The translations under genes were made by a program, and so were the position numbers. Under the pieces are notes generated by a model, which ran no database searches, was not told where the DNA came from, and saw only the letters and a list, made by a program, of their open reading frames with translations. From Tomocerus qinae (Eukaryota; Arthropoda; Collembola; Entomobryomorpha; Tomoceridae), in NCBI GenBank assembly GCA_020055645.1, contig CM034547.1, positions 39,845,909-39,909,908 of the forward strand: DNA of 64,000 nucleotides. The letters run 5' to 3'. This document shows positions 37,231 through 49,391 of this stretch, in pieces (within the stretch, counting starts at the first letter, position 1; each line of letters opens with the position of its first letter).

Positions 37231-37470
37231 ACTGTGGCTCTGAGGTTAAATGCACTGCCTCTTAGCCTATCGGACCTAGTTCGATTCCCGGTTGGAGCTT
37301 GTCTCTTTCTGGGGGGTTGTAGGTTTAAGGGTGTTCCTGGCTCGGTGTTTAAGTACGGGGAATATCCTTGAGGTAAATGGTGGTACTGGAGCTCGTCCCT
37401 CTGGTACCCGGGATTATAATAGGGCTACGTCGCGTATTTTAGTACTGCCAAATCCTCAAAAAAATCTACC
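37231..37470 (+). mobile_element. tRNA-derived SINE-like element
   Basis: The 5' part contains TGGCTCTGAGGTTAAATGC, like an internal pol III A box, and GTTCGATTCCC (37279..37289), a perfect B-box core, spaced as in a tRNA. The acceptor and anticodon stems do not pair as in a functional tRNA. About 180 bp of GC-richer non-tRNA body follow, ending in an A-rich stretch (CAAAAAAATC near 37459). This is the layout of a tRNA-headed SINE. I could not define its target duplication. Confidence 0.6.
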
Positions 37471-38676
37471 ATAGGTGCATTCTATGGTTGAATAGTGTCA
37501 AAAAAGTGTATAAAAGTGTCTAGTGGGCCCAGAATTTACGAGTTGAAAGCTCAAATTGACTTCGGTTGATTCCGCCCATGTAATGAACTATACTATATTA
37601 TATTATTATACATGCAATGCACCTACTCCTCATTGTCATCAGAGCAGAAATCAGAGATTCTATATAACATAACATAACATAACATCCTTTTTAAGCGCGT
37701 ATAATATTTTTTATTCGTCTTCGTCATATTTGAGTACATTTACCTGTCTTTGCTTGTCCAATACTTATCTAGTCATCTTGTCTATCGATTACGATCACAT
37801 AAATGTGAAAGTATTTTGAGTTCATTTGGACCGATTCACGGCCCTAACTATTCATTGATATAGGTAAAAAAGCCAGGTCACACAAAGTGAAAATCGTCAT
37901 TCCTCTTCGCCAGGTTTTTTGTACCCGTCAAAGGGCGAAAGAGGCGGAGGAGAAGGAGAAGGCCGAGGACGACGGCACAATATACAATGCAATAACTAGT
38001 GCAATAACTATATACAATAGTCAATAGACACCACACAAACACACTTTTTAGTTATAGACAAGCAAGCAACAAGTGTGATAAACACTTCTGTACCCGCACT
38101 CCTTACTTACGTAAACTGTAAACGCAAATAACTCCGAAACGGCCGAAGAAAAACTCACTTTTGTATACTTGCTAAAAACTAACCGGTATTTTAATTTTTA
38201 CTAGTTTCTACAAGCACTAAGATCAAACCTAGTTACATTATAGTCACAGTTTTTAAAGCGCATTTGGTTTTTTAGTTTAATAGTCATTAGTTGAATCTCC
38301 GATCCGAGTCAAGTCTTGTGTATGGCTTGTCACGGCTTGTGTCAGTGTCTATAATCATCAATCCCAACAATATGTCTATTCTATGAGTTTTCGTAAATAT
38401 CAGAATGTTTTAAAGCTTTTGTTCACCTTTTAACAAAATATAAATTAAAAATCGAAATCTCTCTTCTGAGAAGAGATCTGACGCGGAGAGGGAGAAGAGT
38501 CTTCTCCGTCACATCAGACACAACTATTATACTAAGAAATAATATTTAGATAGTGAAATTGAATACAAAAAAGTGATTTCCTGTTGGTCACTAAGTTAAA
38601 AAATATCAAGGCTCATGGTATGGTTTATGCCAGAGGTCAGGTATTGAAGTCAAACGTTTGGTCTTTTGGAAAGACT

Positions 38677-38994
38677 CAGACATGGCACTTGAAATATTTC
38701 GCTTGAAATAAATAGGTGAAATTTTTGAAATATTTCGCGAAATATTTCACTTGTGCTTTCCTTGAAAAATGAAATATTTGAAATAAATGAAATAAATAGG
38801 GTACATGGCATTTATTTCAATTTATTTCAATTTATTTCAAGTGAAATAAATTAACTGCGCATGTCTATACACATGCGCGTTTAATTTATTTCATTTATTT
38901 CAAAAATTTCATTTATTTCATTTTTCGCGAAATATTTCAAATATTTCACTTTTCAAGAAATATTTCCTGAAAAATGAAATAAATGCCATGTCTG
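38677..38994. mobile_element. hAT-type MITE 2 with 8-bp target duplication
   Basis: A 318-bp element bounded by CAGACATGGCA and TGCCATGTCTG, a perfect 11-bp terminal inverted repeat, and flanked by GAAAGACT on both sides (38669..38676 and 38995..39002), an exact 8-bp duplication. The interior is made of GAAATATTTC and ATTTATTTCA palindromic strings and has no coding frame. Ends and duplication size fit the hAT superfamily, but it is a different family from MITE 1. Confidence 0.92.
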
Positions 38995-39648
38995 GAAAGA
39001 CTTTTGGCGGTGATACTTTCCCAAACTTTGAAAATATTTTCAGTAGTAACATTTTCTAAGTTCCGAAAAAATGTGGCCATCGAAAATATATTGGTTGGTT
39101 GTACATTGATTCTGTAGTGTAGACAATAGGTCTTGGGGGTAACAAAATACTTGTACCTGTAATATTTATTTGGTTGAATCTGAGAAATTGGGGTATGTAG
39201 ATGGAAAAGTGTCTCCTCCAAAAATGTCGTTTCCAATAAAGTTTTACATGATGTCAAACATCAAATCGTAATTGGGCTGCCAATTGTAGCGTAAGCGTAA
39301 TTGTAATGGTCATAAAATCTGCCAAGAATTTAAAATCAAAAATCGGGAGAAGAGGATATTATCTTAATCCTAATATTATTAATCCTGAAAGCATTTTTTA
39401 AGTTCGTTAAAAGATCTTTGTTCTTAACTTGCGTTGTAAAAGTATCTCATTTTTCTACTAAAAGCACGATTTAATAGTTTTGAATTTTCTTCATTTAGGA
39501 CATAGAAATTTTGGACGAAGATTTTCCATGATCAGTTTTAAGTCACATTGCCGGGTTTTTGTTGTGACTAGTGACCGTGACCAGTCGGGGTGGAGCTTTT
39601 CTTTTCTTGGTGTGCCAAATTATAGTTAAGAGATTGCAAAGCACGATA

Positions 39649-42600
39649 ATGATGGAGAAATCGTTGGGAGTTTTGGCTCGTGCATTGTATACTAATCAAC
39701 CAGAAGCCAAAAATGAATTATTTTTCCGAAAGGGAGACATTCTAACGGTTATCGAAACAGACTACGATGGACAGCCGGGATGGTGGATGTGCGCACTTCG
39801 TGGCAAAAGGGTAAATGTTACATTTTTAATTGTCATATAAGTAATTGTAGTGTAAATGTAAAACCATCATAATGTAAATGTGGCTTTGACCCTATGAGTG
39901 TGAGTATATGTATATGCATTACTACGTATAGAACCGATCTTAATGTGATATTTTTTTATTTAACAGGGAATTTGTCCTGGAAATTATTTGGAGTTGGTTG
40001 AAGATAAATATTCCATGCCTTCCAAAAACACAAAACATTACCAGGTAATTTTTTAAGAGTGAAAATGATTAAATGATGCTCTGACTTCACACATATATAA
40101 TGTATTGTGTATTAAGGAAAGAATAAGGGAAACCTGGAGAAATGCATTATTTCTCCCGGTGGGCCACTGAGATGTATATTATAACGGTTAAATACCTGAA
40201 ACGCGTCGCGCATGATTATAGAAATATTAATACAAACCTGTAATGCTGAATCATACTATTTGGCTATGTGTGGATAAACTTATTCCATTCCAGATCCAGA
40301 GAGCTCAGAACTCGTTTTGTCTTCTCTGTCCTGCAAGTAGCAGCTATATACGCTGCCTAGTCAGAATATGTACCCTTCTTCATACTAGAACAGATATATA
40401 AAACTATATGAATACTACGCAAAATCTCATTCCTACGAGGCAAGGCAGACTATAAGGGTAGGGTTAGCTAGGGTGGGCAAGCTATGCACAGGCAGGCGAT
40501 GCTTAGTCTTACTTTTGGAAGTATTATCCTAAGCGAAGTGTTTACACTTGCAATTTGTTGGTGGTGGGCTGAATTTTGCTGGAATAGAAATATTTAGGTA
40601 AATCAACGTGATATTTCGTCAGTTTTTGTGCATTTGGTCACAGACGACGAAATGTTTTAGTTTAAGTATTTTATGTTGATTTTGTACCATTCATTCATAC
40701 AATCTTAGAGCTCTTAACTCAATTCTTTTAGGTTTGAAAATACAAAACAGAATATTTTCCCCGTGGGAAAATAATTTCTTATTGCTTCACAGTAAACGTC
40801 AAATAGAAATCTATAGAGATATTATGATCTATATGAACAAAAGTAATTGAATTAGTATATACTAGCTTTAAGAAGATAGTAATTAGCACACGTAACTACT
40901 ACAGGAGAATATTACATCAATATTTATTTCTAAACTCTGATTCTAGTAATAATAATATTCTATTTTTTATAGGAAAATTCTGAATGTAGTGCCCCAACAG
41001 ATCCCCCATCGGCGACTTACGATTCTCCCCGAGCACATCCAAGTCATAGTCTTAGAAGACAGACAATAAGTAATCGACCAAGTGCCATTTACGTCAACGA
41101 AAATTTGGATGAGGGTGAAGAAGCCGTAGAACATCGTGTCAAGGGTGCCGCAGTGGAAAAAGTGAGTCCACTCGCCCTTTACGATATTCCCAGTTTTGAA
41201 CTTCCAATCTATGGAACTTTTGGGGACTCTTTGGCGAGAAAACGACTTCAATACGGTCGACAAACTTTAACGAAGCGAAGCAGCTCGCCATCACTGTCCC
41301 GTGAAAACTGCCCTGTACAAAACCCTATCGACCCTTCAAATTCCAATTCCGTAACTGCAATAAGTTCATCCAACTGTGATTTAATAAAAAACGAGAAAGT
41401 TCCTTCTCCTCCCCGACGCGCTCCCAGCAGAAGAACTGGTAGCAGTAGTCCAGTTAGTCCTCCTCCTCCGCCCACAAATAGCAAAATTAATTGTCCACCT
41501 AGTCCAGTAAGAACCGCGAAGGTCTTGGCAGGAGATACTGACAGCGAGACTCCAGCCGTACGTCTCCGACAACATCGAGCGAAAGACCTGAGTAGTTCGA
41601 GGAGTTCTGCTGTGTCCGAGTCTGCAGAGTCAGGAATTGTGATGGTATCTTCTGCCTTGTCCACCCCGATGCAGGACCTGTACGATGTACCCAGAAGTCA
41701 TTCGGCGGCTACAGCCTCAAATAGTGGACAACGAGAGGTCGTTGGCACTTCTAGTCGACCACAGAGCTCCATGTCAATGTCCAGCAGTGGCATGGGCATA
41801 AGCATTTCCAATAGTGAGTCAAAAGACAGTCTGGATATGTACGATGTCCCTCGCTCTGTCCACAGTTATGTCAGCCATCTAGAGACCAAGTACGAACAGC
41901 TGTCCAATCCCCTACAGAACATCCCGCCACATCGACAGACAATTAGGGGTACCAGTTGTGATACTGATGATCAGCCTGTTTTGAGGAGTGGTAGGAGTCG
42001 GCACAATGATCCTAAATTAGTCAATCGACAGAGCAGCATCTCATGTGCCAGTTCGTACAGTGGCTACGGCTATGGTCACAATCATTCCAGAATTCCTTCT
42101 AGTGTCCGAAGTGTTGGTAGTGACTGGGGTGGAATGCAAACGAGTGCCAGTCTGGACTCTACCAATGGCGAGTTGTACGATGTGCCTCGAAGTCAAAGAA
42201 ACTTAGAGGAGTCTTCACAGAGGTTCTCACAGGCTCATTCCACTGCGTCCATTGCTTCCCTCCCAACCAACTCTTCAGAGGAGGAGGGAGCGACCTACGA
42301 TGTTCCCACTGCATATGCCAGAAGAGTCTTGTCCATGTGCGAGTCGACAGAGACGTTGTCTTTTCCAGATAACCTCATGGAGGAGGACACCAATTTTCAC
42401 CTTGATCTTGGCGCTTCTTCATCTACAATTGCCTCTGCTGGACCTGTACAGAATAATCGATCATCTGACAGACGAAGGTGGACCAGCAGCTCGATGGACG
42501 GAATCGTAGTAGGGGGAACTCCGACCTCCCATGTCAAAATACTACCATTAGGTCCCAAAGCAGCTGTTTCCGTACTTGAAAGGCTCAGACAAGAAGTTAT

Positions 42601-43865
42601 AAAAAGCATCATGTCCATTTTGGATAATGTCAAACCCAAATGGAGATCCAAAAACAATTTAACAGAAATCATGCCTGAGATTCGCTTCTCTGTCACGCGA
42701 CTTAACTTGGCCATTAAAGTGAGTTGGAAACAATGTTTGTTGAAAATTTACTATTAAATTGTTATCTTTAGCTTAAGATATTAACATATGTTAACTTTGA
42801 TTCTTACAGGACCTATGTGACTTCTGCTCTAGATGTTTGTCTAATGCAATCAAATTAGGAGATGGGGGGATTCAAACAAAACTTCAAAGACTCATCATGC
42901 CTCTCATCAATGCGTCGCAAATTATTCAACGAGACTTGGATGAGTTGGACGCCTACTTTTGGTCTGTGGATCGTTTAAGTGTCTCTAATGGTGAGAAAAG
43001 TGCCTCCCCGCCGGATGCTCTAGACCAATTGGTTCTTTGTGCTCGAAGTTTGAAGCACGATGTAACTGAAATTGCCAACTTCCTGGCACTCAACTCTTCG
43101 GCTCTCTTCAAAGAATCCGATGTCTCGCCTCAACATTTAGTCAATGTCGTAAGTAGAGCATACCAAGATCAAAGTGACCCAATATTAGAAAAATGAACTA
43201 AACACTTTTAAAGTGAATATATTTTTAAAAGTTGATTAATTATTTTTGTCACATGGTCTAGTGTAAACTGAACTGGTTTTGTTGTGTTTATTTCATAGAT
43301 AGCGAAGGATTTGGAAACTGAGCCAGAGGATTACGACTACGTCAGTTTGGTTCCTGTTTCGTCCGAGAAGGAATTGTCGGGTGACGAGGTCGATGGCAAC
43401 GGTCGCAAAAACGAGAGAGTAGTGAGTGCAAAAACGGAGCGACGAGAGGAACTGGACTGGAGGGATGAGCTGTTGCTGGAGTTTTATTCGGTACAAATAG
43501 GCGGAACGGCTCCACTGCTGTCTCAGTCCATTTCCACCTTCATCTCTGCCATTCATCAAAACGAGCCCCCGAAAATATTCAATGGCCACCTGAAATATGT
43601 AATTCTTCTGGCCTATAAAATGCTGTTTGCGGGAGACACAGTTCATCGAAACCTTTCACATCCGCAGCTCAAAGAACAAATCGAAAACAAAGCCAACGAG
43701 CTGAACAAATCCATCGTTGAACTAACTGAAGCCAGTAAAGTCGCTACAAGGGACTTCCCTAAAATTCCGCCAATGCAAGTCATAATTGACCGAGTTTGGG
43801 AAACCACTGCTGCTGCTACACAACTTAAGAAAGTCATTTTTAATGCTGCATGTGCCCTGTTGTAG
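39649..43865 (+). CDS. p130CAS: Cas-family docking protein (p130Cas/BCAR1-NEDD9 type), 963 aa
   Basis: Five exons: 39649..39810, 39967..40044, 40973..42718, 42810..43148 and 43299..43865, all in phase 0. The start is one of two adjacent ATGs (39649 or 39652). An SH3 domain (~5-68: ALYTNQPEAKNEL, FRKGDILTVIE, WWMCALRGKRG, GNYLEL) is followed by a substrate region with YxxP motifs at Tyr96, 150, 317, 370, 482 and 522 (four are YDVP), polyproline and serine-rich stretches. A helical C-terminus contains YDYVSL (Tyr787/789), the Src SH2-binding site, and ends in an FAT-like four-helix region. Cas proteins sit at integrin adhesions, bind FAK through SH3 and, when phosphorylated by Src, recruit Crk. 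The single copy fits an invertebrate. Confidence 0.94.
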
Positions 43866-46156
43866 CCATGCATCGCAGCTGTTTTTACACAAATTTATCA
43901 GTATACCTAGCCCTATATCCGTTTTATGCGTTTTATAGGGTGAATTATTAATGCAATCAATGGTAACTAACCTATCAAGTATTTAATTTACTTAAAATAC
44001 AAACAATCACTAGTTCACTATCGCTGATTTTAGTCAACAATTAATTATTGCCATATTTTTTTAAACTATAGTTAGTTATTAGTTGAAGTTGAAATATGCA
44101 AATTAAATTTTAATCTTTTCTTTTTTGAGTATCGATATATATAGTTTATATAGTTGTAGTTTTTATCCATGTTAAGGAAACATTTCACGCTTGGGGGAGG
44201 GTGATAAAAAACAAAAACTGACCAAAATTGCGTTGTCTATATAACGAAAGCTGGTGGGAGATCATATGTCAATATTATTATCACTTGGATCATATAATAT
44301 TCTTCTAGACGATGTACACATTTGCATCACAGCGTTTCTAATGTATGTTGAAGTTCCTCATTCCTCGGTGATGCTTTCATCACTTTCGTGGCTTACCATG
44401 ACAAGGTTGAAAGAAGTCGAAAGGGGGGAGTGGTGTAAAACAAACAATTTGTTACATAAAGTGTTGAATTGAGGCCTTATATTGAAAAATTGTAAAATAT
44501 TACTTAACCCCGACTGCACAGGCCGTCATGTGCACTTCAATTTGCCTTCGCGAGTATTGTGTCGTATTCCATAATATTATTATAACTGTATTATGGTCGT
44601 CACAGATTCGTTCTATTAAATATATGTAATGATTGTATATCCCTTTGACAATTTGCAAATTACAGTTTTGAGGTCATTGTCTGACCCTGACTGTAGGTCA
44701 ATATGTCTTTAAAGAGGGCAACGACTTTGGGAAGAAGCCGGAGGAATACAACGAAGGTGTATTAAAAATTTTACTGGTAGTGTTAAGGAATTACCCCCAA
44801 GCGTGGTCAGGTTAATGCAAATGCAAAAGGTTTCCATAAAATATTTTTAATAATAATTATTCGAAAATTCTGTCGTGCTGCTACAAGACTTCTTGTCATT
44901 TTATTCATTTACGACTTAATAAAAGTAACGTGTCCTAAGTCCTAACAATGCGATGTATACCTTGTCCTATTTTGCCATCAAATTGCCTGCATGAAATTGC
45001 ATTGTGAGTGTGGCAAAAACATTTCATTATCATTAAGGTTAACACTTACCAATTCTACCTCGCCTACTAGTTAGGTTTTTGGAGCAACTTTCTTTGATGT
45101 TCAAAATAAGACATCAGTCACAAAAAATGAATAAAGAATTCTTCCATAACAATCCCCTATGATATTTCCCAATCCGCCTTCACTACGACTACAACATACT
45201 CCATCCATGCATACTATCTTCTTGAGTCTGAGCAGAGGCACAGAGGCGATTTCGCCATACTAAAAGAACCACGCAATGAAAAAAATGTTCATTTGTTTTT
45301 AGGGGTACTGTCGGGGGGGCTATGGCTCCAACATTTATAACAATAAACAATGAATCGCTTTACTTTTTTTTACCGTAAAGTTTACCCGCCCAATTTGTTC
45401 AGATATAGACAATTGGAATTTTCGGAACCACAGCCCCCTCCACTTCACCTCCAGAATAGTTAATCTTAATTTAAAATCCAACTACACGTCCTGATTGACT
45501 GAAATGAGAATTAGGTGAGTTATCCTTGATCAGCCGGAGTAATAGCCGGAGTAATGGCATCTCGTTAAAAGGTATTTTTTTATTGGTTTAGCAATGGCAT
45601 ATTGAGGGATCCAGGCTATAGGCTGTCTCCCCCTCCCCCGAAATCCAAGAAAATTTTAATTTTTGTCTGAAAATAAAAATGAAAGAAAAGGTGCTGTCGC
45701 ACGTCGGTCGCGGTCTGACCGTTGCGTTGGACATCCGGTGAAGTGTATGTTAGTGTGCAGTGCAGTGCAGTCTGCTGGTGTTACCATTTTACTATCTCGT
45801 GCGAAATGATTTTCAGTCTTGTAGTAATCAATCGGTGCGTGTCTGTGAATGAGAGGGAGAAAAAGAATTTATTATTCCAATGGTTGTCACTCGGAAGAGT
45901 AGTTTGATTTGGTTGGTAGACAATGTTTACATAAACTCACATGATAATAATATTTTCATTAGGAAAGCTAAAAGAATTTACTATTATTACAAATCCTCTT
46001 AACTTAACTCCAACGAAGACTTCTTTACTACACGTCAAAACGAAATCTTTCACTAATATCCGCAGAAGAGGACTATCTCTTCGCACTTCTTCCAGTTCTC
46101 GGAGCGACGAAAGTACATCATCGTCAGTCTACTATAGTACACATAGTACACAAACG
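43866..46156. other. Spacer between the Cas adaptor and CNEP1R1
   Basis: About 2.3 kb, AT-rich. Short frames such as 44254..44472 and 45722..45907 show no family resemblance. The last few hundred bases, including a serine-rich frame at 45941..46156 upstream of and in frame with the CNEP1R1 ATG, are probably its 5' UTR. No RNA gene is seen. Confidence 0.45.
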
Positions 46157-47816
46157 ATGTCTTTGGAGCAAACGACATGTGAAGGTAAGACAAATGGACA
46201 AATAGGTGTGGATTTATTTCTAATAAATCAAAGAAAGTATTATTCATGAATGAATCATGATGATTAAGTTGGTCTTCTTTTGGTAATGGTGGTCATGGTC
46301 AGCCATCAGTTCAGTGGTTGGGGTAATGCAGTTACGGCTGACAGCATTTTTATAATCTTACTTATATTTTTTTCTCGTAGATTTAAAAGCATTCGAAAGA
46401 CGACTAACGGAAGTTATCGCTTGCTTAAGACCGAATACGATCAGATGGCGATTGATTTTAATAATATCTACAGTGTGTACAGCTATTGGAACATGGCAAT
46501 GGCTCAATGACCCCCTTACGTCTCAAGTCAGCTTCACGGATTCTCTTCTCAACCATCTATTTTTTACACTATCTAGTCTAATGCTTGGTACGTCCGATGA
46601 TTTACGCAATCATTCATTTTAACATTTAATTTTTTTCATTTCATTAGTTTAGAAATTCATAAGTCAAAGGAAAGTAGGATAAAGGCGATTGCTTGTTAGT
46701 AGCAGAAGTCTTAACTTAATTTCAAAAACTTTCCATAGTTTAGATTTTAAAAGAGAAAAATCAAAGATGTTTAAAATTCCGCATAGCGTTAGAATTTTTT
46801 TGCAAAAGCAAAAGTGTTGGAAAAAATAAAATTGCAAGAAGTAGTTGAAGAAAATTTTTGAACTGTAAGAAGAAAAATGCATTAAAAATGTTTAAAATTG
46901 CTCGAAGCCTATTCTCTTCCTTTTCTCTTTTTTTGCAATAGGCTTCTGCTACTCTTTTCCATCCTTCTCTTTTTTCCTCCCGCCTCCTTCCCTTTTTCCT
47001 CCATCCTTCTCTTTTTTCCTCCCTCCTTCCCTTTTTCCTCCATCCTTCTCTTTTTTCCTCCCTCCTTCCCTTTTTCCTCCATCCTTCTCTTTTTTCCTCC
47101 CTCCTTCCCTTTTCTACTCCATCCTTCTCTTTTTTCTTCCATCCTTCTCTTTTCCCTCCATTCTTCTCTTTTTTCCTCCATCCTTCTCTTTTTTCCTCCA
47201 TCCTTCCCTTTTCCCTCCCTCCTTCCCTTTTTTCCTTCCTTCTTCCCTTTTTCCTTCCTTCTTCCCTATTTTTCTTTCCCTACTCGAGCGCAAGGATACC
47301 GGACAATTTCCACCAGCGTTTCTTCGTTATTCATCTTAATTTCAACAACGTTTTTCAATAATTATTATTACAATTCAATTCACGTCAAACTTCATATGCA
47401 AGTATGTAATAATGACCAAGCACGTATACAGAACTGAGTTTTGGGGGTGGGGTCGTGAAAATTTGACGAAAATGAGTCAAAAATGCAGTTTGAAAATCAG
47501 TTCCTTTTTCTAGGGGGGGTTCAGCTCGTAAATGGTAAAGCCCCCCCTCAATACGTCCTTGTAAATGACTAGCTAACTAAATTCTCCGTAAAAATAATCT
47601 CCGAGAAAGAGTTTTTTTTCTACTTTAATATAGAAGAATAATATTGCATTGAAATGAATTTTTGTTCCAGGTTTATTGTTTCTAATGGGAATTCACAAAC
47701 GAGTTGTGGCACCGTCCATCATAACCGCAAGAACTCGGGTGGTACTAGCGGACTTCAATATGTCATGTGATGAAACTGGAAAACTAATATTGAAGCCACG
47801 ACCAGCAAATACTTGA
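46157..47816 (+). CDS. CNEP1R1: Nuclear envelope phosphatase regulatory subunit, CNEP1R1, 126 aa
   Basis: Three exons: 46157..46184, 46381..46587 and 47671..47816, in frame. [20 protein letters not shown] matches the human N-terminus, and [21 protein letters not shown] and GKLILKPRP match its C-terminus almost exactly; human CNEP1R1 is 125 aa. Two membrane segments (~27-46 and ~64-86) flank a short loop. The protein stabilises the phosphatase CTDNEP1 at the ER and nuclear envelope, where the pair dephosphorylates lipin and tunes phosphatidate and membrane synthesis. Intron 2 holds a pyrimidine-rich array. The frame is open upstream of this ATG, but homology favours this start. Confidence 0.96.
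46921..47285. repeat. Polypyrimidine tandem array in CNEP1R1 intron 2
   Basis: About 365 bp of nearly pure C/T on the + strand. It is built from alternating ~20-21 bp units of the type CTTTTTTCCTCCATCCTTCT and CCCTCCTTCCCTTTTTCCTC, giving a ~41-bp higher-order period in the first half. Spurious F/P/S-rich (+) and K/E/R-rich (minus) frames arise from it. Confidence 0.92.
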
Positions 47817-47914
47817 CTAAATCGTATGATAATTATTAATGTGTGTTTCAAATTACTTTAATATTTTTGTTTCATTGCATTTCAATGTTTTCATAGTGCT
47901 TCAGAAAATATATC

Positions 47915-47920
47915 AATAAA
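47915..47920 (+). other. Poly(A) signal AATAAA, CNEP1R1
   Basis: Canonical hexamer about 100 bp after the CNEP1R1 stop codon. Confidence 0.55.
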
Positions 47921-48231
47921 ACTTTGTAAAACCCAACCAATTAAACTATCTTTTACCAAACCAACTCCCACTCTAAATTTGATGATGACTCCTGCTTAGT
48001 GTACATAAACTAGTTTACTTCAAATGTCTGTGTTTTTTGGTTTTTATACCAATATATTATGTTTAATGCTTAACGGGTATTTTGTACATTGATTTGTACC
48101 CATAATGTCATTTATGAAGACATTAAAAAATTTCTGTGTTATTTTTGGCCCATTATTTATCAACTTCTTTCTATCTAATATAATGGTGGATAAATAGCTA
48201 CATGGAGCAACTGCATAGACTAAAACATGTC

Positions 48232-48338
48232 CCTGTACAATAAGACTGCTAATGCTATTGAGATATAGCTGCAGCTTCCTTATTGGTTCCTACCCTTGGC
48301 TATTGTTTGTTACCCTTGGTTAAGTCTTATTGTACAGG
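48232..48338. repeat. Short element with 16-bp perfect inverted ends
   Basis: CCTGTACAATAAGACT at 48232..48247 is repeated as its exact reverse complement at 48323..48338. The 107-bp unit also carries two TACCCTTGG copies. No flanking target duplication is evident, so assignment to a transposon family is open. Confidence 0.7.
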
Positions 48339-48622
48339 TTTATTTAGTGGTCGGTGGAGCAACTGCAACTGCCTGGAACTAGAAATTAAAATTCTCCTCT
48401 TCATTATTAGGTTTCGGCAAATTCTCCTAACTCCATTACTACTAGCCCCCCACCCTGAAAATTTTTTCTGACAGCAGCCATGCATGGCTATGGTCGTAGA
48501 AAATGTTATCCAAAAAATGCTAATAGTCCGAGCTCAGTTCAGTTCTACATAGTCTGAATCAAGGAGCTTTAACTGGTGGTTGCGGTATCCCTTGGTTTCT
48601 CTTTGGCTGTTTAAAGTATTAT

Positions 48623-48719
48623 TAGCAATTAGGGAAGGAACACAAAATCTATATTCGAGCATCTGGTTGCTTCAAAGGTTAATAACTTTAGAATAAAAAA
48701 ATGGATTCTATGTTTTGGA
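48623..48719 (+). pseudogene. Partial copy of HERC1 exon 1 and intron 1 start
   Basis: This stretch matches 49504..49603 almost base for base, covering the last ~53 bp of HERC1 coding exon 1, its GTTAATAAC donor and ~45 bp of intron 1. Differences are a 2-bp insertion (TATATTC for TATTC), which breaks the frame, and a few indels in the intron part. It lacks the start codon and is not functional. Confidence 0.88.
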
Positions 48720-48731
48720 TTCTATGTCATA

Positions 48732-48867
48732 AGGAGGGTTTAGTTAGGCACTTTGCGTGAATATCTGTAAGGGACGTTTTTCGTCCCTTATCCGATTGTT
48801 GCCAATGGCAACTGGTAGGATTTGTCCCTTATAGATATTCACGCAAAGTGCCTAACTGAACCCTCCT
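48732..48867. mobile_element. Foldback element with 44-bp inverted arms
   Basis: Arms 48732..48775 and 48824..48867 are reverse complements with two mismatches, both transitions, around a 48-bp loop. The outer ends are AGGAGGGTT. It begins 12 bp after the partial HERC1 exon copy. No clear target duplication is visible. It is a MITE-like foldback or a hairpin-forming repeat of unknown family. Confidence 0.75.
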
Positions 48868-49391
48868 GTTAAAGCTGTTGACACTCCTTGGTCTGAATGC
48901 ATGAGGCCTGCTGGAGTCAACGTCAAGTCCCTTGTCACTTGTTGTCAACGTCACCAATTTAACAAAGTATAAAAATAGATATTATGGGTTCCCCTTGGGA
49001 ATTGGACAAATTGGCCCATGAATAGATTGACCTCGAAAAGCCAAAATGGAATAGATTCTCAGAACGGTAAGACTAAATACCGCTCTCTAGCCAAAGTTTA
49101 GAGAGGCAATTTCAAAATGTCAAATAATATAGTGATTTATTATTTTAAAATCATTTATTGTCATAATGAATTTACGAAATAAGAAATAATATTTTGGTTT
49201 TATTCAGTAGTAATAAGTTTAAAGTTGGATGGAGTATCAGTGAAATTGAATATAGCCTTCTAGTTTACTGTCAATTTTCGTCATTGACAATGGTACAACG
49301 GTGCAAGGAAATCATCGTTTCTGTCTGACTGACTGTCAATTATTAAGTACTACTAAACTTGTCTGCTTACGTGATAGAATTCTCCTCGACG

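Larger units (their letters stand above)
33780..39648. other. Repeat-rich intergenic region
   Basis: Nearly 6 kb between RPN1 and the Cas adaptor with no coding gene. It holds two hAT-type MITEs, a duplicated and inverted older repeat, a hexamer microsatellite, and a tRNA-derived SINE-like element (each listed). 36.0-37.2 kb and 37.5-38.6 kb show nothing further I can name. Confidence 0.6.
47817..49391. other. Spacer between CNEP1R1 and HERC1
   Basis: 1.6 kb with a poly(A) signal for CNEP1R1, a short inverted-repeat element, a partial copy of HERC1 exon 1, and a foldback element (each listed). The HERC1 promoter presumably lies in the last few hundred bases. Confidence 0.5.

Noticed and set aside
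37231-37300. Functional tRNA gene
   Set aside because: A- and B-box strings are present but the acceptor, D and anticodon stems do not pair; a SINE head explains it better.
39571-39648. Upstream extension of the Cas adaptor start
   Set aside because: No ATG before 39649 in that frame is needed; family proteins begin just before the SH3 domain.
41248-41664. 138-codon antisense frame inside the Cas adaptor exon
   Set aside because: Shadow of a strongly supported coding exon on the other strand.
45941-46156. N-terminal extension of CNEP1R1 from the open upstream frame
   Set aside because: The orthologue starts at the MSLEQ position and total length then matches (126 versus 125 aa).
46761-47437. 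Long frames rich in K/E/R (minus) and F/P/S (+)
   Set aside because: Both come from the polypyrimidine array in CNEP1R1 intron 2.
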